From positions 1 to 19,529 of the forward strand of contig SFJM01000033.1 in NCBI GenBank assembly GCA_004555915.1: 19,529 nucleotides of DNA, given 5' to 3'. Below, piece after piece: positions 1 to 7,478 of the stretch. The number at the start of each line of letters is the position of its first letter. Within the stretch, counting starts at the first letter, position 1. Both the position numbers and the translations under genes were made by a program. The notes below the pieces were generated by a model that made no database searches, had not been told where the DNA came from, and worked only from the letters and a program-made list of their open reading frames with translations. Source of the DNA: Clostridiales bacterium (GTDB taxonomy: Bacteria; Bacillota; Clostridia; Oscillospirales; Butyricicoccaceae).

Positions 1-1
1 C

Positions 2-256
2 TCCGACACCGCCCGCCTGATGCTGGCAAACTCGGAGTTTCTGGTGATGCTGAACCAGAGCGCCACCGACCGCGCGGAACTGGCGAAGCTGCTGAACATC
101 TCGGACAACCAGCTTGGCTACGTCACCAATGTCCCCGCAGGCTGCGGGTTGATCCGCTGTGCGGGGAATATCGTACCTTTTACCAACAGTTTCCCGAAGA
201 ATACGAAGCTCTACGGCTTGATGACGACCAAGCCGGACGAACAGAAAAAGGAGTGA
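2..256 (+). CDS. VirB4/TraE-type conjugation ATPase, C-terminal end (5' truncated by window)
   Basis: Only the last 84 residues are in the window; the reading frame is open from base 2 and stops with TGA at 254-256. The tail reads SDTARLMLANSEFLVMLNQS and continues with a GYVTNVPAGCGLIRCAGNIVPF stretch split here only by length. This is the typical end of VirB4/TraE ATPases of Tn1549-like ICEs, which power the type IV secretion channel at the inner face of the membrane. The Walker motifs lie upstream, outside the window. In related elements the next gene encodes the CD1108-type wall hydrolase; here about 1.1 kb of other DNA separates them. The family call rests on recognised tail sequence only, so it is good but not certain. 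Confidence 0.8.
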   Translation, partial: SDTARLMLANSEFLVMLNQSATDRAELAKLLNISDNQLGYVTNVPAGCGLIRCAGNIVPFTNSFPKNTKLYGLMTTKPDEQKKE

Positions 257-260
257 GCCT

Positions 261-314
261 ATGAACTATAAAAATAGAGGGCCGCCGAAGCGGCCCTCAA
301 CTTCAATGAAGTAG
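261..314 (+). other. Orphan ribosome site and 17-codon ORF after virB4
   Basis: An AAAGGAG ribosome site (246-252) and an ATG at 261 sit directly after the VirB4 stop, as expected for the next operon gene, but the frame closes after 17 codons at 312-314. Its codons run through the terminator hairpin of the opposite-strand gene. I read this as the broken start of the original downstream gene or a chance ORF, marking the left edge of an insertion; a functional peptide is unlikely. Confidence 0.3.
265..298 (-). terminator. Intrinsic terminator of the inverted AT-rich gene
   Basis: Perfect 9-bp stem (277-285 with 290-298) closed by a UUCG loop when read on the minus strand, followed by CTATTTTTATAG. 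The tail is T-rich only on the minus strand, so it ends transcription of the leftward gene at 341-964. Confidence 0.8.
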
Positions 315-340
315 GGCGGAAAATTGGCAGGAAGACAATG

Positions 341-964
341 TTACAACATCATAGAAACGTCATCGGCTCTGTTCATATGGATTTTTCGTCTTAAGGTGAA
401 GATATCTTCTGCCTTTAAGGTATCTACCTTTTGTAATTCATTTAAAAAGATGTCATTTTTTTCAAGAATAGTACAGCTATGAAATGGAGCAATGGCAATT
501 ACTCTATAGTCGTTTACAACGAAACGATCCTGAATATCCAAATCTGAAACTTTATGGACGTTACCATTGTATCTTACATATCCGCTTGCCATTTGCTCGT
601 AAGGGATGATATGCTTTTTCTCAATGACTCCAACGTTATAATACTCGTTTCCTTCGATTGTGTATGGCAACGTTTTGCCTATTTCTAACAATAAGATGTC
701 ATCATAAAGATTATCAGTAAGCAATCCCCAAATCGCCCGAATATTTAGCTGACGAAAGTCCATTAAGAAGTCGTCGTTTTCCAATTTTGTTATGGAAGTA
801 ATAGAATCATTTCCTATTCCTGTGTTGAATTCGATTGGACGATTATATTTACAGGAAAAAATACTACGAAATAATTCGCACATAATGTCTTTATCTGTTA
901 CTTCAAAAGCACATTTATAAAATTCTGGAACAACAGATAGTATTGCGCTATGAAACGCGTGCAT
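341..964 (-). CDS. Unrecognised AT-rich protein inserted antiparallel in the conjugation operon
   Basis: A 207-residue ORF starting MHAFHSAILS and ending NRADDVSMML; I recognise no family, signal peptide or membrane segment. It is much more AT-rich than the genes on both sides and lies opposite to them, with its own terminator at 265-298, so it looks like later-acquired cargo between virB4 and the M23 peptidase gene. The start is doubtful: the ATG at 964 lacks a good ribosome site, while a strong TTAGGAG followed by ATG at 1014 opens a frame (MKAEEIERALII) that hits TAG 22 codons on, in the wrong phase. Either ATG 964 is real, or a frameshift near 950-985 split a protein about 17 residues longer. 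Function unknown. Confidence 0.5.
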   Translation of the reverse strand: MHAFHSAILSVVPEFYKCAFEVTDKDIMCELFRSIFSCKYNRPIEFNTGIGNDSITSITKLENDDFLMDFRQLNIRAIWGLLTDNLYDDILLLEIGKTLPYTIEGNEYYNVGVIEKKHIIPYEQMASGYVRYNGNVHKVSDLDIQDRFVVNDYRVIAIAPFHSCTILEKNDIFLNELQKVDTLKAEDIFTLRRKIHMNRADDVSMML

Positions 965-1067
965 GTCTTCGAATGGATCTAATAATCAAGGCCCGTTCGA
1001 TTTCTTCAGCTTTCATATAGCACTCCTAACAATCACAAAATCAATATGATCACGGTTTAAATATAGT

Positions 1068-1397
1068 GTGATATTATTGGATTCATTTTCTCAATTACTT
1101 TTATTCTTATGCTCCCATTATAACGACCGTAGATGGCTTTTGCAAACAAAAAGCTCTGCACTGTGTGATGCAGAGCAAATTTTATATGTAATGGCCTTGC
1201 AGCCTAATTTGTTGTCTGGCCTTGACCGAGCGATTGCTCTGGCATGGTCTAAGGCGCAGTGTAGAGTTCGAAACGTCTCCCGCGTTTGTTTTGATTACGA
1301 GACTTATTATAGTGGAGACTTGTGTGCAGAATTTAAAAACCGTTTGAACGATTTTGAAATTCTATTTGAATATTTTATGACAGAGGTGATGCTGTGA
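1068..1397 (+). CDS. Small unknown protein translationally coupled to the M23 peptidase gene
   Basis: An ORF of about 109 residues whose TGA (1395-1397) overlaps the GTG start of the next gene (1394) in a GTGA arrangement, the usual sign of coupled translation. The start is unclear: GTG at 1068 has no ribosome site and the frame is open back to 1050, so the 5' end may have been cut by the neighbouring inverted insertion. The body (WLLQTKSSALCDAEQILYVM, then LDRAIALAWSKAQCRVRN) looks helical and soluble, with five cysteines. I do not recognise the family. The coupling argues for a real gene or the tail of one. Confidence 0.4.
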   Translation: MILLDSFSQLLLFLCSHYNDRRWLLQTKSSALCDAEQILYVMALQPNLLSGLDRAIALAWSKAQCRVRNVSRVCFDYETYYSGDLCAEFKNRLNDFEILFEYFMTEVML

Positions 1398-3121
1398 AAA
1401 ATATTAAAGAAAAGCCCACCGGGCGGGTGCCGAAAAGCAATACGGCCGGGAAAATCCCCAGAATGGCGCTGAAAAAGGCATTGACGGAGGCAAAGGAGAA
1501 AAGCCGAACTAAGCTGCGGGAAAGCGCCTCTACGCAAGTAGATGGCAGCTATACCGCCGCCAACGACACCGGTGGGATGGTAGCTGATACATCTTATTCG
1601 GTTATCAAGAAAAACACCAACCTCACCGTACAGCAGGGGCGCAAGTTTGCCCGCAAGCAGATTGAAAAGTGCCGGGAGCGCCGCACCGCAGAGCAGGTCA
1701 AGACGTGCCGCGCCCACACCGCCAGTGAGCACAGTATCAGCCACAAACAGACCGGGCGCGGCATGTTGCCCGACGCAGAGCAACACCCGCGCCGTGGAGT
1801 GGATTTGCCACGCCAGGGGGCGAAAGGAAAAATTACTGCCGCCAAAACTGCACCGCGCGACATTCGCGGCGTGACTCAAGGTCAACGCCAGTTGCGTACC
1901 GCCGCCAATGAAATCGCGCAGAATATAATAGCCCAATCTCAAGTGCAAATCCATACCCGGCAAGTGCAGCTTGCCATACAAAAAGCAGCCAGCAGCACCC
2001 GAAAAACTATTACAGCAGCACGCTCGGCTATCCGCCATTTTCTCGCCAGCCTGCACAGCCTTGTCGTAGCCATTACTACCGGCGTTAGCGTGGCACTCAG
2101 CATTATTATTGTCATAAGCCTTGTGGCATTTGTGTCCGGCTCGGCCTACGGCATCTTTTTTGCCGCCAATGCCCCAAACGAAAACGCCATCTCTGTGCAA
2201 GAAGCCGTGGAAACCCTCACAGGGGAATACCGTGACCGGCTGGAAGAAATCTCCAACACCATACAGCATGACCGCCAGGACATTGTGGCCAACGATGATG
2301 TGTACTTCATCCGTTGGCAGGATGTCCTGGCGGTCTTTTCTTCGTATGTGTCAGGTGACGAGTTCGGCGCCCCCGTTGCTTCGCTGGAAGAAGAACAAGT
2401 TGACAAGCTGCGAGAAATTATGTGGGCAATGAACGAGGTGGACTACTCCACCCGTGTTGAGACTATCATTATAGAAAACGCCGATGAGAATGCCTTCTCC
2501 CCTACCACGACCATTACTGAAACTGTTCTTGTGATAGAACTCACTCACAAAACGCCTAACGAGATGGCGGCAAACTACCACTTTACCACCCGCCAGAATA
2601 CCTATCTCCAACTGCTGCAAGACCCACAATATGAGGAACTGTGGGCAGAACTGCTTGGCGGCTTCGCACAAGGGGGCGGTGAACTTATGAACCCGGATGG
2701 GACTCGTACTCCGACGGGGATGCTGCAATGGCCGCTGCCTGTTGCGGGCACGATTACCTCGCGGTTCGGCCACCGAGTAGACCCCATCACCGGCGAGGTC
2801 AGTTCCCATACCGGCACCGACATCGCCTGCGCCGAGGGTACACCCATCCTTGCCGCCGCAGATGGCACCGTCACCGTTGCCAACGGCCTTGACAGTTGGG
2901 GCGGCAGCTACGGCTACTACATCCAAATCGACCACGGTGGTGGGCTGGAAACGCTGTACGCCCACTGCTCCTCTATTTGCGTCACCACCGGCCAGCAAGT
3001 GCAGACCGGACAGGTCATCGGCTATGTCGGCCATACCGGGCGGGTTACGGGCAATCACTTACATTTTGAGGTTCATGTTAATGGCGTTCGTAGGGATGTC
3101 GAGACATACTTTACTGTGTAA
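1394..3121 (+). CDS. CD1108-type conjugation protein with C-terminal M23 (LytM) peptidase domain
   Basis: 575 residues from a GTG start with AGAGGTG five bases upstream. Residues 1-220 are basic, low-complexity and predicted cytosolic; one membrane span lies at about 224-256; an extracytoplasmic region follows, and an M23 peptidase domain fills about 446-575. Zinc and catalytic residues are visible: H472 and D476 (SSHTGTD), H524 (YAHCSS), and the HLH motif H555-H557. Such membrane-anchored hydrolases of Tn1549-like ICEs cut peptidoglycan crosslinks to let the conjugation channel through the wall. It follows VirB4 in the same orientation, which fits. Many relatives carry NlpC/P60 or CHAP domains instead; M23 is a known alternative. 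The reading frame is intact. Confidence 0.85.
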   Translation: MKNIKEKPTGRVPKSNTAGKIPRMALKKALTEAKEKSRTKLRESASTQVDGSYTAANDTGGMVADTSYSVIKKNTNLTVQQGRKFARKQIEKCRERRTAEQVKTCRAHTASEHSISHKQTGRGMLPDAEQHPRRGVDLPRQGAKGKITAAKTAPRDIRGVTQGQRQLRTAANEIAQNIIAQSQVQIHTRQVQLAIQKAASSTRKTITAARSAIRHFLASLHSLVVAITTGVSVALSIIIVISLVAFVSGSAYGIFFAANAPNENAISVQEAVETLTGEYRDRLEEISNTIQHDRQDIVANDDVYFIRWQDVLAVFSSYVSGDEFGAPVASLEEEQVDKLREIMWAMNEVDYSTRVETIIIENADENAFSPTTTITETVLVIELTHKTPNEMAANYHFTTRQNTYLQLLQDPQYEELWAELLGGFAQGGGELMNPDGTRTPTGMLQWPLPVAGTITSRFGHRVDPITGEVSSHTGTDIACAEGTPILAAADGTVTVANGLDSWGGSYGYYIQIDHGGGLETLYAHCSSICVTTGQQVQTGQVIGYVGHTGRVTGNHLHFEVHVNGVRRDVETYFTV

Positions 3122-3157
3122 CAAATATTTGAAACAGAGAATCGTATTTTCGATATG

Positions 3158-3200
3158 AAGAAAAAAGCAGAAGATAAAGTCTTAGATTTACTCTCCTGCT
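3158..3200 (-). terminator. Terminator downstream of the broken XRE regulator
   Basis: Read on the minus strand, AGCAGGAGA (3192-3200) pairs with TCTTCTGCT (3166-3174), nine pairs including one G-U, followed by TTTTTCTTC. The stem begins at the last base of the regulator's stop codon. Confidence 0.65.
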
Positions 3201-3588
3201 CAGAAACTCTCTGATTTTCTTGATAATTCAGCAAGTTCTTTAGCTGGTTCTTGCGTATGCTGAAACAGAGATTCTTTCATTTCGGAAGGGCAATTAGAAT
3301 AGATCACTTTAATTTGGGTAGCCCTTTCATCATCCAATGAAATGTCCGGATTGATGAGTGTATCTAAAGAAAGGTGTAAAACTTTAGCCAAGGCCCGCAT
3401 AATCAAATAAGATGGGTTCATCTTTCCCTTTTCAATATGGGCAATCTACTTTAACGAAACATGGCTTTGGTCTGAGAGTTCTTGCTGTGTCAGCCCTGCA
3501 TTCTTACGAGCTTGGCGCATTTTCTGCCCCAGCGCAGTCAATTCATCAACCAGCTATTGTATCGTGCCGATTTATGTAAAGGAATAAC
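3200..3588 (-). pseudogene. XRE-family HTH regulator broken by two amber codons
   Basis: The minus strand encodes a Cro/CI-type helix-turn-helix protein: LVDELTALGQKMRQARKNAG, then LTQQELSDQSHVSLK, a TAG, then IAHIEKGKMNPSYLIMRALA and LHLSLDTLINPD. The TAG (about 3448-3450) stands where family members have glutamine. A second TAG lies near 3552, just before LVDEL, again after a CAA codon, and no ATG with a ribosome site precedes it. Both look like CAG-to-TAG changes. Downstream of the first amber, 73 residues stay open to the TGA at 3200. XRE proteins usually control ICE excision or transfer; this copy should be dead. The exact 5' end is uncertain. Confidence 0.75.
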
Positions 3589-3691
3589 CTTATTGTGCCT
3601 GTAAAACAGCATGATTATGCTGATTTTGCGGAGCTGTAATCGAGGGATAAATAAAAGCAGAGATACTTTTCCCTTGTGAAAAGTGTCGCTT

Positions 3692-3970
3692 CTATCGTTT
3701 TATTTGCGCATAATTATTTTGGGTATTCCATGACCATCCCACATGCAGGGGGCGTTCCTTAAAGTCTTTTCCCTTGTAGAAATTTACGGCGGACAGTGTG
3801 CTGATAAGTTCTAAACTCACCGCCCACGCTACGGGAATACTGTCTTTTATATGATTTTCTACTGCTTTAATCAATGCGCTCTCGTCTCCAACTCCTTGAT
3901 GTGCAGGCCATACCGCAAAATCTTTGAGGCGAAAGACATAGTGTGCAACATTTGATTTTGTAAATAAGCC
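3692..3970 (-). pseudogene. C-terminal remnant of an unrecognised protein
   Basis: About 92 open codons on the minus strand, with protein-like composition (HYVFRLKDFAVWPAHQG, ALIKAVENHIKDSIPVAW, HVGWSWNTQNNYAQIKR) and a TAG stop at 3692. There is no credible start: the only candidate is a TTG inside the arm of the frl terminator, without a ribosome site. It therefore looks like the 3' part of a gene whose 5' part was replaced when the frl island joined this DNA. I cannot name the family. Confidence 0.4.
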
Positions 3971-4014
3971 CAAAACCGCGAGGGGGGTGAATTCTCGCGG
4001 TTTTGGGCTTATTT
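3962..4014 (-). terminator. Bidirectional-looking 21-bp terminator closing the frl operon
   Basis: Arms 3962-3982 and 3994-4014 are perfectly complementary over 21 bp, with an 11-base loop. The minus-strand tail reads CTTATTTAC and the plus-strand tail CTTATTTTAG, so it can act in both directions. It begins 4 bases after the frlB stop codon. Confidence 0.85.
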
Positions 4015-4017
4015 TAG

Positions 4018-5082
4018 TTAGTAATCAAACTGACGATAATACCGACGGATTGACAGCGGATGACGCAGGAACAACTCCATGTAAGCATCTACACGGTTAT
4101 TGACCGCGTGCATCATCAGGTGCGAAAGTGTGCCGCGGAACTCCGGGCTGATGCCAGGCATTTCCAGCTCCTTGGTATCGATGATGGTGTAGTTGGCGCA
4201 GACACGGGGCAGGAAACGTGCCACACGCTCGGCCAAGGGGCGTTGCTCATCTTCGCCCATAAAGAGGGTTACAGGGGTATCCGCTACAATGATCTCCTGC
4301 ATGCCATGGAAAAACTCCTGGCAGCTGATGCTCTTGGTACGGATCCACATCTGTTCTTCCCAATAGCACATCGCATAGGAATAGGTGGCGCCGTATTGAT
4401 TGCCGGAGCCGATGAAGTAGTGCGGCAAATCTGGATGTTCTGCACGGAATGCGACCTGCTTTTTGGCATAATCATAAGCCCAGGCATCGGCCGCCTTCTC
4501 AATTTCTACGAGGTCACGGGCCAGGTTAGCTTCCAGCTCTGCATTGTAGCGGTCATACTCCGGGAATTCACCGTTTTTGTACATCAGGTAGTTGGCAACC
4601 ATGTAGAATTTCAACTGTTCATTTTTGGGGTAGACGATCAGATGGTCGTGCTTATCAGGCGCTGTCAGGGCAGAACCTGGTGTGTCGATAAAGGCAAAAA
4701 CGCGGGCACCTTTTGCTTTGACATCATCCACAAGCTGGATCATCTCTTTGGTGTTACCGGAAACAGACGAGTAGATGACAACAGAACGGTCCGTAAAGCG
4801 TTTGTTACCGGTAGTCAAGAATTCGGCAGCATTTTCCACATAAACCGGCAGCTTGGAGCGACCGCGCATGTAAACCTCTACCTGCATGCTGGAGGCGTAG
4901 GTACCGCCAATACCGATGAAGTAGATGCCGTCAAATCCTTCGTCCCAGATCTGATCAATAATCTTTTCGATTTGAGGGCGCAGAGCCAGGGCTCCGTTTA
5001 CACTGGCAAGATCACCAGTCTCGTCAAAGTTGCGAAGGCTGGGGCCTTCCTGTTCTTTCCAACGCTCAGCTTCGTATTTCAT
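4018..5082 (-). CDS. frlB: Fructoselysine 6-phosphate deglycase (SIS domain), FrlB-like
   Basis: 354 residues from ATG 5082, with AAGGAG ten bases upstream; the longer frame to 5163 runs into the previous gene's end. It carries two SIS sugar-isomerase domains: YFIGIGGTYASS in the first, with the phosphosugar loop SSVSGNT at 105-111, and QEFFHG in the second. E256 and H259 match the EFRHG motif of E. coli FrlB, and the ending RRYYRQFDY resembles its RRYYGGLVEY. FrlB enzymes split fructoselysine 6-phosphate into glucose 6-phosphate and lysine in the cytosol. It is the last gene of the operon, 26 bases after the esterase gene. A relative acting on another Amadori phosphate (glucoselysine or fructose-amino acid) is possible. 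Confidence 0.85.
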   Translation of the reverse strand: MKYEAERWKEQEGPSLRNFDETGDLASVNGALALRPQIEKIIDQIWDEGFDGIYFIGIGGTYASSMQVEVYMRGRSKLPVYVENAAEFLTTGNKRFTDRSVVIYSSVSGNTKEMIQLVDDVKAKGARVFAFIDTPGSALTAPDKHDHLIVYPKNEQLKFYMVANYLMYKNGEFPEYDRYNAELEANLARDLVEIEKAADAWAYDYAKKQVAFRAEHPDLPHYFIGSGNQYGATYSYAMCYWEEQMWIRTKSISCQEFFHGMQEIIVADTPVTLFMGEDEQRPLAERVARFLPRVCANYTIIDTKELEMPGISPEFRGTLSHLMMHAVNNRVDAYMELFLRHPLSIRRYYRQFDY

Positions 5083-5108
5083 TATCAAACAACTCCTTAT
5101 AATCAGTT

Positions 5109-5909
5109 TCAGAAAAGCGGAGATGTATCTATATCCATTCCGCAGAAAAATTGAAATGCACACTGAATGGCTTTATCCCAATAGGGCCATTCATGGTCAC
5201 CGGGTTCCTCCCGGTAGGTATGGCCGTAGCCGGCTGCTTCAGCGGCACGACGGAACCGCTGATTATCTTCGTACAGAAAATCTTCGGTGCCGCACATCTG
5301 CAGTAACCGCGGGCGTGCCGGATTGGCAGCCATTTTCTGCACCAGAAACAGTGGATCATCTTCCGGCTTTGGCAGACCGCTGCCGCCATGGATTGCTTGG
5401 AATTCCTTTGGCTGCATATCGGGCCAGCTTCCATCCAACACTCGCTGTACCATGGCCGGATAATCCAACACACCGGAGAGCGATGCCACAGCTTCATACT
5501 GGCCGGGTCGGCGCAGTGCAATTTTGACAGCCCCACAGCCACCCATGCTCTCGCCGGCAATAAAAGTGCAAGATGGATCTTTTGTCAGATTGAACCAGCG
5601 GGAGCACAAAACGGGCAGTTCATCTGCCACATAGGTGAAATAGCGGGTACCGCAGACTGTATCGCAGTAAAAGCTGCGGTCAGCTTCCGGCATGATAATG
5701 ATAAAATTGTACTTTTTGGCGTAGTATTCGATTTTGGAAAAGCGGCTCCACTCTGCGCTGTTACCGGAAAGACCGTGCAACAGATACAACACCCGCGGTT
5801 CCCCTTCCACAATTGGTGTAACATCGTTGGAGGAATCCGGAAATATCACACGAAGAGATGTCGTTTTTTGCAAATCAGAGGAATAAAATTCTCCTGAGAA
5901 GATTCCCAT
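5109..5909 (-). CDS. Alpha/beta-hydrolase esterase (esterase D / FrmB-like)
   Basis: 266 residues from ATG 5909, which has AAGGAGG eight bases upstream; the open frame to 5963 overlaps the previous gene and is rejected. The fold is a serine esterase: YLLHGLSG forms the oxyanion loop, S121 sits in GESMGG, D210 in CGTEDF and H239 in PGDHEW, a complete catalytic triad. Relatives include S-formylglutathione hydrolase, tributyrin esterases and feruloyl or acetyl esterases. No signal peptide is visible, so it acts in the cytosol. It is not part of the known E. coli frl set. Lying between a GntR gene and frlB, it may remove an ester group from a substituted Amadori substrate; that role is inference. 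Confidence 0.8.
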   Translation of the reverse strand: MGIFSGEFYSSDLQKTTSLRVIFPDSSNDVTPIVEGEPRVLYLLHGLSGNSAEWSRFSKIEYYAKKYNFIIIMPEADRSFYCDTVCGTRYFTYVADELPVLCSRWFNLTKDPSCTFIAGESMGGCGAVKIALRRPGQYEAVASLSGVLDYPAMVQRVLDGSWPDMQPKEFQAIHGGSGLPKPEDDPLFLVQKMAANPARPRLLQMCGTEDFLYEDNQRFRRAAEAAGYGHTYREEPGDHEWPYWDKAIQCAFQFFCGMDIDTSPLF

Positions 5910-5929
5910 TGAAGAAGCCTCCTTTTTTA

Positions 5930-6655
5930 TCAGATATTGCGAAAGTGTACGGTAAAGTTGCACTTATCCCCACGTACATAGTTGCGATTGAACTCTACCA
6001 CGCGGCCGGTCTCATCATAAGAAATCGACTCAAAATTCATGACCGGTAGGCTGGTATCGATTCCCAGTACACGGGCATCCTTTTGGTCCAGGTGAACAAG
6101 ATAAAGCTCTTGCTCAGCACGCTGAAGGTTTACACCATAGATTCCATAAATTTCGTAAACGGAAAACACAGACAAATCGATACCGCCCATTTTGGGGATA
6201 ACATATTGCGGCACATAGATTTCTTCCAGCGAGACAGGCTCCCCATTGGCATAGCAGACCCGTTTGATGTAGTAGATTTCGTCCTCTGGTGCTATGCCAA
6301 ACATTTCCCCATAATACTCACCTGCATCCCGCAGATTCTGACTAAGCACTTTGACCGAAGGTATTACATGTTTTTCCCGCATGGTCTGGTTAAAACCAGA
6401 AAGATCATCCAGGTCGCGCTCAACTTTTTTGCCCAGCACGAATACGCCCTTGCCCGGTACCCGGCAGAGAACACCTTCCAGGATCAGTGCGTTGTATGCG
6501 TTATGGACAGTCTGTCGGCTTATGCCATAATACTCAGCCATCTCAGATTCTGAGGGAATTGCTGAGCAGAGCGGATACTCGCCCTCCTCAATTTTGTCGC
6601 GAATCACCTCACGCAGTTGGTGATATACCGGGGATTCATACGTTACCTGTGCCAT
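5930..6655 (-). CDS. GntR/HutC-family regulator with UTRA domain (second of two)
   Basis: 241 residues from ATG 6655 (AGGTG nine bases upstream); a GTG at 6667 is also in frame but has no ribosome site. The winged helix spans about 8-78 (AIPSESEMAEYYGISRQTVH, then GVLCRVPGKGVFV) and a UTRA effector domain about 95-238 (SLEEIYVPQYVIP, VMNFESISYDETGRVVEFNR). UTRA domains bind small ligands, often phosphosugars, that release the protein from DNA. It lies between the FrlD-like kinase and the esterase with gaps of 28 and 20 bases, so it is made with the enzymes it probably controls. It is clearly different in sequence from the regulator at 7475-8230. Confidence 0.85.
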   Translation of the reverse strand: MAQVTYESPVYHQLREVIRDKIEEGEYPLCSAIPSESEMAEYYGISRQTVHNAYNALILEGVLCRVPGKGVFVLGKKVERDLDDLSGFNQTMREKHVIPSVKVLSQNLRDAGEYYGEMFGIAPEDEIYYIKRVCYANGEPVSLEEIYVPQYVIPKMGGIDLSVFSVYEIYGIYGVNLQRAEQELYLVHLDQKDARVLGIDTSLPVMNFESISYDETGRVVEFNRNYVRGDKCNFTVHFRNI

Positions 6656-6683
6656 TTGTGTTTTCACCTACTGTCGGCGCGGT

Positions 6684-7478
6684 TTACCACGCACCGGAAT
6701 ATTTTAAGGTATCGGTCGCTGTGCGGGCTCCCTTTTCCATCGCCTGTTCAATAGAGAATCCCTCCGTAATGCCATACAGGAAACCAGCAATATAACTGTC
6801 GCCGGCTCCCATCGTATCGGCCAATGCTTCACAAGGGATAATGCCAAACTTGTGGAACTCCTTGCCATCCCAGCACAGGCTCCCCTCGCTGCCCAGCATG
6901 GCAATGACCAACTTGGGGCCGCGAGCGGCGTAACGCTGCATTTGGGCGCGCAGTTCGGGGGTGTCGCCGTTCTCGGTAGAGAAAAAGAGATAATCGGTAT
7001 ACGGCATAGCGGTCTGACATTCCGGATCATCGGGGCGGTCAGCACCGTCAAATGCGGTCGTAATTCCGGCCGCCTTCAAATCCTTGAACTGGCCTTCTAC
7101 CTTACCCCACAAATCGCATACGACAACATCATAATTTTTGATGAATTCAATATCTTCGTTTGTGAGACAGTAGTCCGATAGAACACCTTCATCATAATCA
7201 CCAAATACACGTTCACCATCTACAATTTCAACCTGCGTTACCGCAGTTCTGCCCGGCTTAGTGTACAGGTGTGATGTGTCCACGCCTTTTGCCTCGATTG
7301 CATTGCGCATAACCTTGCCGTTGGCATCATCACCTACATGGCCGATATATGTGCTTTGCCCACCGATGCGGACGGTATAGACCGCCATATTCACGGGTCC
7401 ACCGCCAGGAAATGGTGTTCCTCCGTTGAGATTGCGATAAAAATCAATGCAGTTGCTTCCAACAGCTGCAAGTTTCAT
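6684..7478 (-). CDS. frlD: Fructoselysine 6-kinase, FrlD-like (PfkB family), copy 1
   Basis: 264 residues from ATG 7478, which overlaps the upstream GntR stop in an ATGA arrangement; AAAGGAAG lies nine bases upstream. It is a PfkB carbohydrate kinase: N-terminal MKLAAVGSNCIDFYRNLNGG, a GGGPVN substrate-side motif, and DTMGAGDSYIAGF with catalytic base D227. The ending LKYSGAW matches the IQYHGAW end of E. coli FrlD, and GERVFGDYDEGVLSDY matches NDRVFGDYTEGVMADF. FrlD uses ATP to phosphorylate fructoselysine at O6 in the cytosol before FrlB cleaves it. This copy is closer to E. coli FrlD than the one at 11904-12722. Confidence 0.88.
   Translation of the reverse strand: MKLAAVGSNCIDFYRNLNGGTPFPGGGPVNMAVYTVRIGGQSTYIGHVGDDANGKVMRNAIEAKGVDTSHLYTKPGRTAVTQVEIVDGERVFGDYDEGVLSDYCLTNEDIEFIKNYDVVVCDLWGKVEGQFKDLKAAGITTAFDGADRPDDPECQTAMPYTDYLFFSTENGDTPELRAQMQRYAARGPKLVIAMLGSEGSLCWDGKEFHKFGIIPCEALADTMGAGDSYIAGFLYGITEGFSIEQAMEKGARTATDTLKYSGAW

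Noticed and set aside
1307..2269. 320-residue open frame on the minus strand
   Set aside because: Shadow of the CD1108-type gene; the plus-strand frame has the domain evidence.
3200..3588. Amber codon reassignment in this organism
   Set aside because: The NhaC gene and the 3692 remnant end with TAG at normal places, so TAG acts as stop; the XRE gene is better read as a pseudogene.
4060..5154. 364-residue open frame on the plus strand
   Set aside because: Antisense to the well-supported frlB gene, whose SIS motifs and start signal are clear.
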